NCBI GenBank assembly: GCA_947646735.1
Contig: CANTFK010000228.1
Location: 248,001-312,000, forward strand
Length of the DNA: 64,000 bases
Direction of reading: 5' to 3'
Source of the DNA: Peronospora farinosa
Lineage: Eukaryota; Oomycota; Peronosporomycetes; Peronosporales; Peronosporaceae
Below are positions 1 to 10,571 of the stretch, piece by piece. A program made the position numbers and the translations under genes. Within the stretch, counting starts at the first letter, position 1, and every line of letters begins with the position of its first letter. The notes below the pieces were generated by a model. The model was not told where the DNA came from and did not search any database. It was given only the letters and a program-made list of their open reading frames with translations.

Positions 1-2358
1 CGATTGTGCTTGCTGTCGCTACAGAAAAAATGTCAGCGTTATCTTCCGTTTTCGAAGCAGCTGATGTACATGGATTTTCTTCCACTCCATATGTTCCCAA
101 CGTGTTCGTCGTCAGCTCGGCTGACGCGTCGGAGCTTGTGTTGTGCGATTTGACGTTGTCTAAAAACGCGATCTGCTTGGTTTGACTGGAAACAGAGGCT
201 TTGCGATAACCTAGGGTTGCTACCTTTCGTTTCTTCCGTTTATGCTGTTGAAGCGTCAATCCAGCGCGCATCATTCTTGAAAACGCTGTTTCTTTTGCCG
301 GCAGGAGAGGATTTTGCACTGCTACTTGGTAATCTGGCGCGTGATACTCCTTGAAAGCCTGAGTAAGCAACACTCTGCTTTTGTTACTTTGCGGGTCAAA
401 GCAGATGTTTCTCGCCGCGTCGACTCCACAATGCTCTTGACTTTGATATGATGAGGAGTCGGTCCAGCGTGGCAAGGTTTTCTTCACCGATTTTTCGTTC
501 GGCAGTGACATCTTCTCGACATTTTTCCCAAAAAATCGACTTGTCAGAAGTGGACTAGTTGCCACAATCTTGCCAGTGAGCGTGTTTTGTAAGACTTCTT
601 CCTTATGTAACAAAGCTGTAGATACTCGATCGTCCATAAATGACGGTGGAAATTTTCTTTTCACAGCAACCGGACTCGATCGAGGGGCGTTAGGTACAGC
701 GGCTGCAATAGGTTCGGAAGCATGAAAGAATGAAGTGATTTCTGCTTTTGGTTCAGAAAGAGGTACTTTAACCTTTCGAGTCACTTTTATCTTGGACATG
801 ACTGAGCTTTGCTGGAATGAACTGCACCGTGAAGGCGGTACACAGACAGGAAATCGTTTCATGGTGATAGGGTCCATATCGCCATTAGCAACTGCCTTTG
901 CAACGTCGCTTGGTAGCACTGGCCCCACATAGTCCATAATTGGATCACTTTCTAAAAGTTTCGGTGGTATTGGTGTTAGTGGTACCAGTTCCTGTCAGAG
1001 CCCACAACAAAACATATCTCCAATGCGTTAGTAGCTTGAACATCACTTCAGTATGAAGAATCGAGCTCGATTCTTGAACCTTTTTCGTGGGGCAATAAAC
1101 GCGTTGATGTCGAAAAGTCAAGACTGCCTTTCTAAAGTCATCTTCATACGTCGCGGGAACTCGTACTTTTCCTTCAAGACGCAACGCTCGAACGATCTGT
1201 TAGAAAGCAACGAGATCAGAACCAAGCAGGAAAGCTCGTTGTGACATTACGCCACCGCGTTAATGTACCTTCTTAAAAGAACCATGCAGCTTCATCGCGG
1301 CATATGCTTTTTTCAATCCAAAGCCAGGAATACTTGGCAAGTAATCACATCCTGACAATATACACATCTCAAGGAACTGACCAAGAAATACACACACATA
1401 CGCACTTATGAAGTTGAAGATACAATTGCTAAACATACTCATCCACAACGTACCATCTTCTCGGTAAACATGTGAAAGCTCATGCCCTTGTTTTTCTTGA
1501 GGTTTGCCATTTGAATTTCCTGTGCAACATTATCGCGATCCATTTTAAAAAGAACAACTTGACATCCAAAAGGAAGACAGTCCGAGTCCTCGGTAATGAC
1601 TCCGTCTGCGAGCCCATTTTTCACCAAATAGGCCAGTTGTGCATCTGCCTCGTATGGTGCCACCACATAAAGCACGTTCTGTTCTTTCAGATGCTAGTAA
1701 ACATGTCAAATTAGCTAAAAGACATCCAAAACAGGATAATCAAGTAACTCATCCATCCTCACCTGAATGACTCGATGAGCCATGTAAGGAGAAACGTCAG
1801 CACCCCGAACGAAACACTTACGAGCCTCAATGAAGCGTCTGCTATGATAGTGTTGAATGCCTAACTCTCGGTTTTTTTGTCGTAACTTGCGTCGTTCTTC
1901 TTCTGTGCCCTTTTTCATTGGTAATGGACCTCCATCGAATACAACGTAAGGAATCACACTGTTGCATTGCAGCATAGTGATTCGATCCATAAAGTACTTT
2001 ACATATCTGTACAATAAAATAAAACAATAAGGTCACTAAACTTCATTATAAGTCGACAAAAAGTGCTTCCGTACTTGTCAGTTTCCTGGCCGAGGCAGAT
2101 TTCTTGACTACAAGAGTAAATAGCACGATGGAGCCTATCAGTATCCGGATAAAAAATAGAGATAATTAATACATACAAGTGAGAATCGAGTAAACTACTA
2201 ACAACCTTATTTCTAAAGGTTTATAGCAAGCGATACGTTTATATTTGAGCAACATACCAGCAGTAGCCGTCAATGGCAAGCGTACGTCCTCTGTATTCTT
2301 CGATGGATTTGGACTCAGTGATGCTCTTGAGCACTGGTAGGAGGCCAGAGATTCCCAT
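1..2358 (-). CDS. EXO1: Exonuclease 1 (XPG/FEN family), 3' end beyond window
   Basis: 5'-3' exonuclease and flap endonuclease of mismatch repair and double-strand-break resection, acting in the nucleus. Seven exons can be read on the minus strand: 2258-2358, 2075-2134, 1763-2006, 1454-1693, 1269-1376, 1080-1196 and 1-991, and the frame is kept through every junction. The N-terminus starts MGISGLLPVLKSI and continues through IDGYCWLHRAIYSC and DKYVKYFMDRI (XPG N domain). The XPG-I domain has APYEADAQLAYL and ITEDSDCLPFG, followed by ILSGCDYLPSIPGFGLKKAY (helix-hairpin-helix) and LTFRHQRVYCP. After the catalytic core comes a long low-complexity Ser/Lys-rich tail that is still open at base 1, so the C-terminus is missing here. 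The tail would normally carry partner-binding motifs such as those for MLH1. One intron uses a GTTC donor. Identification is firm; exact exon ends are inferred. Confidence 0.93.
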
Positions 2359-2980
2359 TGTTGCGTCCGTCTTGAGTCTCCCCTTCCCTGCTAGCCGGGC
2401 GACGATAAAATGGCGCGTAAATGTTAGATTAGAAATACGGTATTACATCATAAATAGAGTACCTTAAAAGCAAAATTGAAAAAGTTGGTTTTTCTGATTA
2501 AAAAAACTCGATTAAATACGTACATTTTCACAGTAGGACAGCATTGGCACTACAGTACTGTATTATTGTCTACTTGTGAGTGCACAAAATTCTTTGGGAT
2601 AAATATCTTCGCGACTGTCAGTCCTGTTAAACACTACGTTCTGTTTTGCCAGTTGCCTTCTTGGTATACTGGACTCACACTATTGCCTCCTGCTGCTTAT
2701 CTGACCATTGAGTAGTAGCATTTCGATGAGAAAGCTGATGCAATAGAACTTGCGTTTATCAGTAGTCATCCATGCGGCGTATAGTCTTTACTAGGTTGGT
2801 ATGCTATTGCAGTTCAGTTTATTACGTTCAAAAGAGTGGCTCAGTAGAGATGATGGCGACTATGCATAAGCTTACTTGCAGTGTAACGCCGTGGACGCCG
2901 TTGCCAAGCGCCGAGATTAAGGCCTGACGTGAGAGCAAAGGCATATCAGTCTACATCTATGCTAGATGAAGGACCTCCGA
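2359..2980. other. Upstream region of EXO1, no gene seen
   Basis: This stretch holds the presumed EXO1 promoter and AT-rich spacer. The open frames in it are short, have no recognisable motifs and look like chance. Confidence 0.5.
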
Positions 2981-2984
2981 AAGT

Positions 2985-3150
2985 CAGTCGTCTTGGCCAC
3001 GATGCGCTGGGGGGCATTGCAGCGTTCAAGAGTCACGGGGCGATTGGCAAGGTCGTGCACGAGGCCTGCATGGAGCGTGGCTATTACCCATCGCACTGAA
3101 CTCACTACCACTTCCTTAGTCTGTCTACATGGCGGTGAAACGAGGTATTT
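2985..3150 (+). pseudogene. Decayed fragment of methionine aminopeptidase 1
   Basis: About 150 bases align by eye to the middle of the intact METAP1 gene at 40907-42043 (roughly 41300-41465). Shared blocks include gcctgcat-gagcgtggct followed by tacccatcgc (tacccgtcac in the intact gene) and then ctactaccactt-like sequence. Substitutions and small indels break the frame, and only the segment encoding ...HxACxERGxYPS... survives. It has the same orientation as the intact gene but lies 38 kb away. No flanking METAP1 sequence could be followed on either side, so this looks like an old partial duplication rather than a retrocopy of the whole gene. Confidence 0.7.
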
Positions 3151-3781
3151 TTCGTACGAATATATGGTATGCCTCGACGTGTGGAGTGTTCAAAGAGTGG
3201 CTACCACATGACTTGACATTTGACAGCTTGGCTGTGGCAACTAAGACCCATTCGGTATAGCGCAATATCTCAAGATATGGGCACGCACGCTGCTCTGGCT
3301 CTGAGTCATTAGTCTCCGCGTCATTAGTCTCCGCGTCGTCCGCAAAGTTGCGAGTCTTAAGCACATCAACCTTCTCTGATACTTTGCCTGGATGTAGTTT
3401 GCCCAAAAAGTCGTGGAGGGCTTCACATGTTCGACGGATGCTTGCTCTTCGATAATGGTCTAAGAAAACATTCTGTGTTGCGCTTGTGCGACAACAGTAG
3501 CACTTCTACGCGCAAAAGTCCCCCAAGCTGCTTGCATGAACAGCTAAGCCGCTGTGCCGCATGTCAAGGTTACGACTGCATCTTTGCTCTACCATCTTGT
3601 TCGCTGCGGCTCCATGATCACGCCAAAGGAGAGAGTCTTGGACCACTAACATAAGGGCGGAATATATCTGCAGGAAACGAGTCACGTCATAGCGATTCTG
3701 CGTGGACAGCTGCCTTTCATAGTGGTACACTCGCAGTGCCAACGGTTGCTTGTTGCAGCTCTTTGCCGTGTCGCGAAACAT
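3140..3781 (-). pseudogene. Unrecognised degraded coding stretch
   Basis: Two minus-strand open segments (about 3781-3506 and 3460-3140) look protein-like: VTRFLQIYSALMLVVQDSLL in the first and FLDHYRRASIRRTCEALHDF then FLGKLHPGKVSEKVDVLKT in the second. They are separated by a stop codon and no intron joins them cleanly. A perfect 15-bp tandem repeat encodes AETND twice (around 3307-3340). I do not recognise the family. It may be the remains of a gene or of a mobile element's ORF; a real multi-exon gene is possible but less likely. Confidence 0.25.
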
Positions 3782-4060
3782 GCATTGTCCATTACAGACG
3801 AGGCCTCCGAAGGTGAAAACGACAACACTGCTACTTTTACATACACGGCTGCAAATTCTTACGCGCTAACAAACAGTAAAGTAGATCAGTTGTGTATGTT
3901 GTACCATACAGTTGGCAATTAGAGATGCAGTTCACATGTGACTGCCCTTCGTGCTACCATGTCTACATATATTGGTAGGTCACAGCCACAAGTCGTATTG
4001 TGACAGCAATACAGACACCCTCCGTGTTTACATAAAATGGCGATGAAGCTTCCTGCATTT

Positions 4061-4201
4061 TCTTCAGTGAGTTTGATCAGTACCAAAAATTGGGATAGAC
4101 CTTTGTGATATGTACAACACATACGAAGAACCTTCCTCGCTTTACAAACATATCACAATTTGTCTATCCGAATTTGTTGGTACTGATCAAATTCACTAAA
4201 T
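4061..4201. repeat. Imperfect inverted repeat, arms about 53 bp
   Basis: The left arm (about 4061-4114, containing gagtttgatcagtaccaaaa and gggatagac) is the reverse complement, with some mismatches, of the right arm (about 4148-4201, containing gtctatccgaatttgttggt and actgatcaaattcact). They are separated by a spacer of about 33 bases. This could fold into a long hairpin or be the remnant of a miniature inverted-repeat element. Confidence 0.75.
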
Positions 4202-4263
4202 ACGTGCAGATAAATATCGGCGCGCAAAGCACGGGATGCAGGTTCGAATTTTGCAAGAATTAT

Positions 4264-4301
4264 CGTATTTTAGTAGTTTAGAGGATAACTACTAAAATAC
4301 G
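4264..4301. repeat. Perfect 15-bp inverted repeat (hairpin)
   Basis: cgtattttagtagtt is followed after 9 bases by its exact reverse complement aactactaaaatacg. Just downstream, agataatatata (about 4306-4320) pairs with tatatattatct (about 4360-4373), and ttagagga (in the first loop) pairs with tcctctaa near 4342, so the whole 4264-4373 segment can fold into nested stems. This is typical of an AT-rich MITE. Confidence 0.75.
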
Positions 4302-4445
4302 GGAATTAGATAATATATATAGTGCTACTAGAATTTTTAGTCCTCTAACAGCCGCGCATTATATATTATCTAGTTGCTTTATCTTGACTTAGTTTGCTAC
4401 CTAACGGCAGAGTATGATACATGGTGTAAGCTTCCTGACCATAGT

Positions 4446-4513
4446 GCGATTTCAGCCGACTGGATTTATTGCATGCCCAGACGAGGCATGCACAATGCAT
4501 TTGATGAAATCGC
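4446..4513. repeat. Nested inverted repeats
   Basis: An outer perfect 9-bp stem (gcgatttca / tgaaatcgc) encloses an inner perfect 7-bp stem (gcatgcc / ggcatgc). No tRNA or known RNA fold fits. Its proximity to the two preceding inverted repeats suggests shared mobile-element debris. Confidence 0.5.
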
Positions 4514-5074
4514 TTCCTTGCAATTGCAAGCCCCTAATAGAGAACAGAACACGTATTAGATTTGTACGTAATGGATCAGACGACAGGTGATGCCGCGCAA
4601 GACTGCACACATTACCTAATCTTCGCTACCGCGTGGAGATGATGGTATTTATTTGTTTCAAAAGACAGCAAGGCTGCCTGCTTACAGATCGACAAAAGTT
4701 AGGCACATGTGGACCGATTGTGACGACCACAGCTGGTTTGATCTGTCCCACGAACAAGAAAATGAATCGCTCTCAGGATCGTTTGTAAATGACCTCTCCG
4801 CGACCAATCGGGAGAATTTAACAACAAGCGTGCAACCAGCGCAAGGTCACAACACGGCATTAAGCACTTTATGGTCACTTACAAAGGGCGTGTTATTTTT
4901 TCAAGTGTCTAAATTGTAACTGGATTTTTAAAATTGTACATCTAGCTATAACTACTGAATTATGGTAATCCCTTAGATTTTCATTCTCTTTGTTCTAACT
5001 TCTGGCCAATCATATACATTACATTGTTGGTTTCTCGACTCCAAGCTTTAGCAGAATTCTTTATTCCGCAAGTA
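4514..5074. other. Spacer, no supported gene
   Basis: One 88-codon plus-strand frame (4653-4919) has no recognisable motif and no splice-compatible neighbours, so I do not call it. The last part is the presumed promoter and 5' leader of the gene starting at 5075. Confidence 0.4.
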
Positions 5075-6101
5075 ATGCACCAACAGGAACATCGGTTAGT
5101 TTTTGCAATAGAGTTGCTTGCTTTGCTACCAATTTACTCACGTTGATCGTATATTTCTAACAACGTATTACAGACCAGCGGGGCGTTGCAGGCGCATTAG
5201 TCCAGAAACAAGAGACGACAATGATGCTCCACGAATTCCACGCTTGCTGCCTAGCCGCGCTGTGTTTACCAACGAACGGACGGCCGATTGCCTGTTAGGA
5301 CTGCTCGCAAGCCACGCAGACAAGCAGATTCCGCTTATTGATGAGCGCGAGTTGGTACGACGGCGTCAACAGACAACAGAGAACTCTCTCCCTGTCACGT
5401 CGATCCAAGCCGCATCCAGCGTGATGCATCCGGCAACGCTGCAGCGAAACGAAGAATGTCAGCAGAAAGATTCAAGGATTATCATCAACGACAGCAATAA
5501 CAGCTGTATAGAAGACAAGACGTCGCTGGCATTACCTCTCGTGGCGTTCCTCGGGCAATTGAACAAATGCGGCTCGCCCCGCCTGCCGGACAATGCAACG
5601 TCTCCTCGCTCGTCGTGGGACGAAAGTCCTTTGAACGAGCGACTGGATGCCACAGCAAGTCCACGACAGACTATCACATCCACAAGTCGGTTTGCTCCGA
5701 CACCGCCTACCACGTCCTCATGGCGTGTACACAGCCTCCTTTCACCAGACCCGACTGTGATAATGCAGTCGCACAACTCTCACAAACGTCGCACACCTGC
5801 ATCTTCTTCACCACAAAAGCAGACTGGTGTTACTATGAGTGCTACAAAACGACCTCGTCTTGTTCGCCGCGTCTCGTCACATTGGCGCAAAGAGCTGTTT
5901 CCGCGAGATCGGGCTCAGACACGTGAACGGATTTTGCGCAGTCTGCACAGTCAATGTCAAGGTGATTACGAGACGCTCGTGCTGATTCTCTCATCGATGG
6001 AGGAGGAGCTCTTGCACATAAAGACAACGTCCAGCGATATATACGCGCAACAGGCATTTGATCTCAGCAACCTTATCGAGCACGCAACGCTTGAGCGGTA
6101 A
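5075..6101 (+). CDS. Unrecognised Ser/Thr/Arg-rich protein, probably nuclear
   Basis: I do not recognise this 315-residue protein. The model joins a tiny first exon, 5075-5094 (MHQQEHR), to 5174-6101. The donor is cg|gttagt, the acceptor ttacag|acc follows a ctaac branch-like site, and the frame is preserved, so this start is preferred to the unspliced ATG at 5118. The chain is low-complexity (Ser, Thr, Pro, Gln, Arg) with basic patches such as KRRTP and KRPRLVRR near residues 220-240 that could be nuclear localisation signals. The last 75 residues (WRKELFPRDRAQTRERILRS and on) look ordered and helical and are probably the conserved part. It could be a lineage-specific regulatory or cell-cycle protein; no function is assigned. 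Confidence 0.6.
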
Positions 6102-7083
6102 ACTTTTTGTGTAAAGCTGTGTGCATGTGTAAATGTGAGATGCGCGACGAGGGCAGGTAGACCCCGAGAACGCATTGAGAACGACGAGAGAAGATGGCGT
6201 TGTAGAAAGCGTTACGGGACAAAAATTGCAACCACAAAGCGGTTCTTTGAAGCGCAAGTGAAGATAAGGCGTGTAGCCAGTATCCAAGACGGGAGAAGAA
6301 ACCAAAGCAGGTACGAAGATGTCAATCATTGATGTGGAAGCCGATGTGAACATGTAGTTTGTAGCAGAAGTAAAACCTCTTGTGGGGAATGTCTGTTTGC
6401 TTACCGAAGCAAGCATTCTAGTTATAGGAATTTGTGTGCAGGTAATAATAGGAGCAAGCTGTAGCTCGTGAAGTTGTTCTTGGAAGCGCAGTAAGAACAG
6501 GATTGCGCTTTACGAGAAGACCTTTGCAGACTGAGCCTACTCATGTCACGATGTCACAGCGTCAGCCTTGTGCAATAGTTGTCGTCTTTTTCAGATACTC
6601 GTGTGGACGCTCAACTTGCAGAAGAGCTGAAGAACAAGTTGAACCTCATTACACAGTACGTCAGTATTTCCATCACTTGAACAAGTCCTGAAACGACTTC
6701 GAATGATGCGACTGCTCATTTTTGATCCGGCCTCATCCAGCTTCGACTTCTCGTTTGCATTGAACAGGACTACAAAGCGGGGGCGATACTTGTGGTAATC
6801 ATAACTCGGCAAAGATGATGCTCGTGAAACGTGGGACCTTAAAGGAAGTGCAGCGCAAGCAGCAAAAGGCGCGTCCGACGAGGTATTGCAAAGCGCACGA
6901 AATGAACGAGTTGGAGCCACTTGAAGAAGCACTCACACTCTATCGGCATGGTCCAACTGAAGCGATTCACTGAGTGACAAGAGGAAATTGGATCCAGCAC
7001 TTTTCATTCATGGCGACCTCGTTTGCTAGGAGGCATGAGATCCCAGCACCTACTGTCGTACTGGTGCTTGGTCATGACTTGAA
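6102..7083. other. Long spacer without supported gene
   Basis: Both strands show only short frames with broken continuity. Nothing resembles an RNA gene or a known repeat. It includes the 3' flanks of the genes on both sides. Confidence 0.4.
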
Positions 7084-8161
7084 CTACAACTTGCGCTTCA
7101 GCAAGCCGGTCAAGAAGTCGAACGAGTTTCCGTCCGGGTAGAGCTCGAGACGCGAACCATCGTCATCTTGTGCCAAGAGGCAGCCCGTACTGGTAAGTCC
7201 CTTAATGACAGCAGATACCTTCTCACCGCTTGCATCGTCACTGCTCGTGACCTGCACTACCTGGTCCGTGTGCAGCCATCGTGCTAAATAATCGGTCATG
7301 AACGGCTCAAATCCTTTTTCGAGGAACAGCTTCTCCATGGGCTCGTACACGTTACAAAACGCCGCCAAAAACTCTTCCCTGCATCACTTTGTCAGTAAGA
7401 CTAGACACACATTAGAGGAAGTGTAGGGAAGTGCACATTCTTACTTTGTGATGGTACAAGGGTGCTCCTCCGAGCTCAAGATGTCCTGAAGACAGATCGT
7501 CGGCGACCGGTTCGAAATGTTAATGCCAATGCCTGCACAACAACTTCGTCAGCTTTTATCCTTTCGATCAAAATCAGCCTCCATCTCACGCACCTGTCGT
7601 GACGCTGAAAGTGCCGTCGCGGTACTCGGACTGGCACAAGATGCCCCCGATCTTGACCTGATTAGCGTAAATGTCATTGGGCCACTTGATCCTCACGGGT
7701 CCAGCAGTACCAGGCACTGCAGCATGCACTACCTCCACGGCCTTGATGATAGCCAATGACACGAGATATTGTACAAAAGGCAGCGTCGTGCCATCCACAA
7801 AGGCGCTCTGGAAAGAAAAGGTAAGACAACCTTCGGGCGACGACCACGTGTTGGTGCCTCGTCCCTTACCGCTCAACTGCAGTTCGGTGTAGCACACGAG
7901 ACCAGGCGGTGCCATGGGCTTAAGTGTCTCGCGTAGCAGCGTCTGCGTCGATCCCAATGTGGGGCTATAGAGCACGACACCACCCAGTTCTTGCGTCTTT
8001 AACAGCGAGAAAAGCTTTCTTTGCAAAACGTTCGAGCCTTCAGAAGTTACTGCAATAGAGTACGAGGGCTTTGCATGTTCCAACCACGTCTGCAGCGCGT
8101 TCAGGTGACGCTCCGAGCGTGCGTAGTAACGCAATTCTTCCGTCATTTTCTTGCCGAGCAT
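7084..8161 (-). CDS. HLCS: Biotin--protein ligase (holocarboxylase synthetase)
   Basis: Attaches biotin through biotinyl-5'-AMP to the acceptor lysine of carboxylases such as acetyl-CoA and pyruvate carboxylase. Three exons (7594-8161, 7445-7532, 7084-7378) encode 316 residues in a continuous frame. The biotin/ATP-binding loop reads SGKGRGTNTWSSPEG (GRGxxxxxW), followed by RIKWPNDIYANQVKIGGILC, which holds the KWPND and KIGGIL motifs, and GIGINISNRSP across the first intron. The C-terminal small beta domain ends LLKRKL. The length is close to bacterial BirA-type catalytic cores, without the long N-terminal extension of animal enzymes. The start MLGKKMTEELRYY has no further in-frame upstream support. 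The 5' end lies 167 bp from the 3' end of the uL1m gene on the same strand. Confidence 0.92.
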
Positions 8162-8327
8162 ATGCTGCTGTAGTCAGATCGGGTGTATCAAAATGAGACG
8201 AAAAACTGAGCGATTTGTTAAGCGATTGTTTCGAGGGTTCTTCATCTAGGCTACTCCATGTTGCTGCAGCTACATGTTCGCGCAAAGCACTTATCTCTTC
8301 TATATGCAAGACTAAGCATACTTCTAC

Positions 8328-9404
8328 TTACTGGAAGCGCATGAAAAACGTCGAAGCCGGATCCAGGTACTTGATGTCCAAATTGTAGCTTGGGCCCATC
8401 GAAGAGCTCAAGTGAGCAGCCTAAGTGAAACAACCAGTACAGTAACATGAGCATGCTTCTCTCTTCACAATGACAGACTGGACGCATATTGCCGTACCTT
8501 AATGTATTTGCCCTTTGCGCCCTCTGGTTTGGCGTCACTGAGCGCAACCATAAAAGCTCGCACGTTTTCTAGCAGTGCCTCTTTCGAGAAGCTCATCTTG
8601 CCCACGCCAGCATGAATAATACCCTTCTTCTCCGCACGAAACTCCACCTGACCACCACGTGCTGCTGCAATAGCATCACCAACTTCCTGCGTCACCGTGC
8701 CCAGCTTTGGGTTGGGCATGAGACCGCGAGGTCCAAGAATTCTGGCTACGCGGCCCACCAACGGCATCACATCAGGCGTTGCAATACAGCGATCAAACTC
8801 AAGCTTTCCACTTTGCACCAGTTCCACAAGGTCTTCAGCACCAACAATAGTAGCACCAGCAGCCTTTGCCTCTTCAGCCTTCGGGCCGCGAGCAAACACG
8901 GCGATGCGCACTTGCTTGCCCGTACCGTTCGGTAGACTCACCACACCACGTACGCTCTGATTAGGCTTGCGAGGATCCACACCTAATTGAATAGCAAGGT
9001 CCACCGTCTATAGTAACCAGCACATAAATAATCATCAGTCGAGAGCGTAGAGCACACACGAACGAAGCCAATCAATTGCGTTTCCTCCTCACCTCGTCAA
9101 ACTTGCGCGTCTTCTGGGTCTTGCACTTGATCAAAGCCGTCTGGATATCAATAGGAGCCTGCAAAATGTAGCCACAAGATACGTAATAGAAGCTTAAAAT
9201 GTTGATCGATCCGTTACTGAGCCAAGCGAGTAATCGAAAGAAACCAACCTTTGCAACGTTAGAGCGACGAGGTACAATGCCTAGTGCTGTAGGAGAGCGA
9301 GTAACCGTATCAGTGGAGGTGTGAAGCGTCGAAAAACTGCGAGCCCAGCACGAGACAGCACGCGTCTGCACGGCGCTGGTACAGAACAGCACGCGCATGG
9401 TCAT
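8328..9404 (-). CDS. MRPL1: Mitochondrial ribosomal protein uL1
   Basis: Large-subunit ribosomal protein L1, part of the mobile L1 stalk that helps release deacylated tRNA. Four exons (9249-9404, 9093-9158, 8498-9007, 8328-8420) give 274 residues. The L1 core shows [40 protein letters not shown] (the family signature), [12 protein letters not shown], and the last exon [18 protein letters not shown], which matches the usual C-terminal strand. The N-terminus [20 protein letters not shown] is rich in Arg, Ser and Cys with no acid, a typical mitochondrial targeting peptide. An upstream ATG at 9443 is in frame, but it sits ahead of an initiator-like cattccaacatt at about 9430. The ATG at 9404 is therefore preferred. 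Confidence 0.9.
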
Positions 9405-9515
9405 GAGACGGATGGACACAATGTTGGAATGTTGCACGAACACGGGTCGAGTCTCTTATGTTACGCGAATGTGAGTACGGCAACAAGTTCAGTGTACTAG
9501 TGTTTATTTTCTTAA
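9405..9515. promoter_or_regulatory. Shared divergent promoter, uL1m / secreted protein
   Basis: Only 111 bases separate two divergent start codons. On the minus strand acattccaacattgtg resembles the oomycete initiator plus flanking promoter element (CATTCC followed by an A/T-rich core). It would place the uL1m start of transcription about 25 bases before its chosen ATG. No clear initiator is seen for the plus-strand gene. Confidence 0.4.
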
Positions 9516-10428
9516 ATGAGACTCTCGACGACAATTATTGCAGCTACTTTAGTTGTTGGGAAGGCAATAAGAAGCTCTATCGCAGATGAAGCAACGTGTA
9601 GTAGTCTTAATGGACCATTCTGTGCTGGTTTTGGGTCTGGATTCGCATTATCCCCACTGCACGCGAGGCAGAATCTCGATGTAAGTGAAGAGGTGAGATC
9701 GTCGTAACGTGGCGAAGTATTATAAAGTGATAAAGGACTGACAGATAAGGTTGGTTGTATACGTAGGAGATAAAGGCAAAGCAAGTAGCAAAGAACTGGA
9801 AGATTGACAAGATTTTGAAGCAGGATGAGAGGCAAGTGGCTACGGATGAAGATGAGGAGGAAGATTTTTTCCTGAGCCTTGCGACCATTCTGGATGAGAG
9901 TTTGGCACAACTGAATGATGTGGACGACGAGAAATTGAATTCGATGGCAGGTGCATTTTCATTTACTAGTGAAAATGGTGTCTTTGAGCTGCTAGATGAG
10001 ATGAACGGGGACGAGTTAAAGGTACGGCTTCCAACCATTGACATTATCTATTGACATCGTCACTGCGACTGATAGTTGCTATGTAATTTGATATGTAGGA
10101 GCTCTTTGAGACGGCGCTGAACGAGGTCTTGGTGTCAGCAGAAACGATCCCGGAGGAAATATCATCGAAGGCAACAGAGGGCCTGCGTAAAACGGCGCGG
10201 CAGCTCAAGGCACTAAAGGATTACAAGACCTACACGTTCGAAAAGCTGGACAAGTCACAGTTAGCAAACATTCGACAAAAATTTGCCAACCATCGCCTTG
10301 TGGAGTTGCAGCAGATGTTTGAGCAGCTTGTGATCGCTGATGACGCGCATGATCGACAGTTGGCACTTGAAACTGCTATCTTTTTGTTTCAACTAGCTCA
10401 AGAAGAGTCGAATACAGTCAACGTGTAG
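9516..10428 (+). CDS. Small secreted acidic protein, unknown function
   Basis: Three exons (9516-9680, 9767-10021, 10099-10428) encode 249 residues in frame. The N-terminus MRLSTTIIAATLVVGKAIRS looks like a signal peptide with likely cleavage near residues 17-23. It is followed by a short Cys-containing stretch (ATCSSLNGPFCAGFG), then an acidic run (ATDEDEEEDFFLSLATILDE) and a helical C-terminus (FEKLDKSQLANIRQKFANHR, VELQQMFEQLVIADDAHDRQ). There is no RxLR, LFLAK or other known effector motif. RQNLD at about residues 51-55 is only a loose resemblance. It may be an ER/secretory-pathway or apoplastic protein specific to oomycetes. Confidence 0.7.
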
Positions 10429-10571
10429 TGACACGGGTACATACATTACCACAGCCATGAAAGATGTCACGGATATCTTCTGTAGCACATAGTAACGAAG
10501 CCATCGTTTTCTCTCGAATCAGACCTGATCCTGTATCTCCATTTCGCACGTCACTTTTCATTTTGCTACCA

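Noticed and set aside
3001..3140. A second functional METAP1 gene
   Set aside because: Only about 150 bp of similarity remain, with frame-breaking changes and no metal ligands.
4214..4260. tRNA-like T-loop (ggttcgaatt) near 4240
   Set aside because: No matching acceptor, D-arm or anticodon stem can be drawn upstream; chance match.
4653..4919. 88-codon plus-strand ORF
   Set aside because: No motif, no splice partners, and it sits in repeat-rich spacer.
6591..6932. 113-codon minus-strand ORF
   Set aside because: Low-information sequence with no domain and no supporting exons on either side.
9516..9680. RQNLD after a signal peptide as an RxLR motif
   Set aside because: The fourth residue is not Arg, no EER follows, and the sequence enters an acidic non-WY region.
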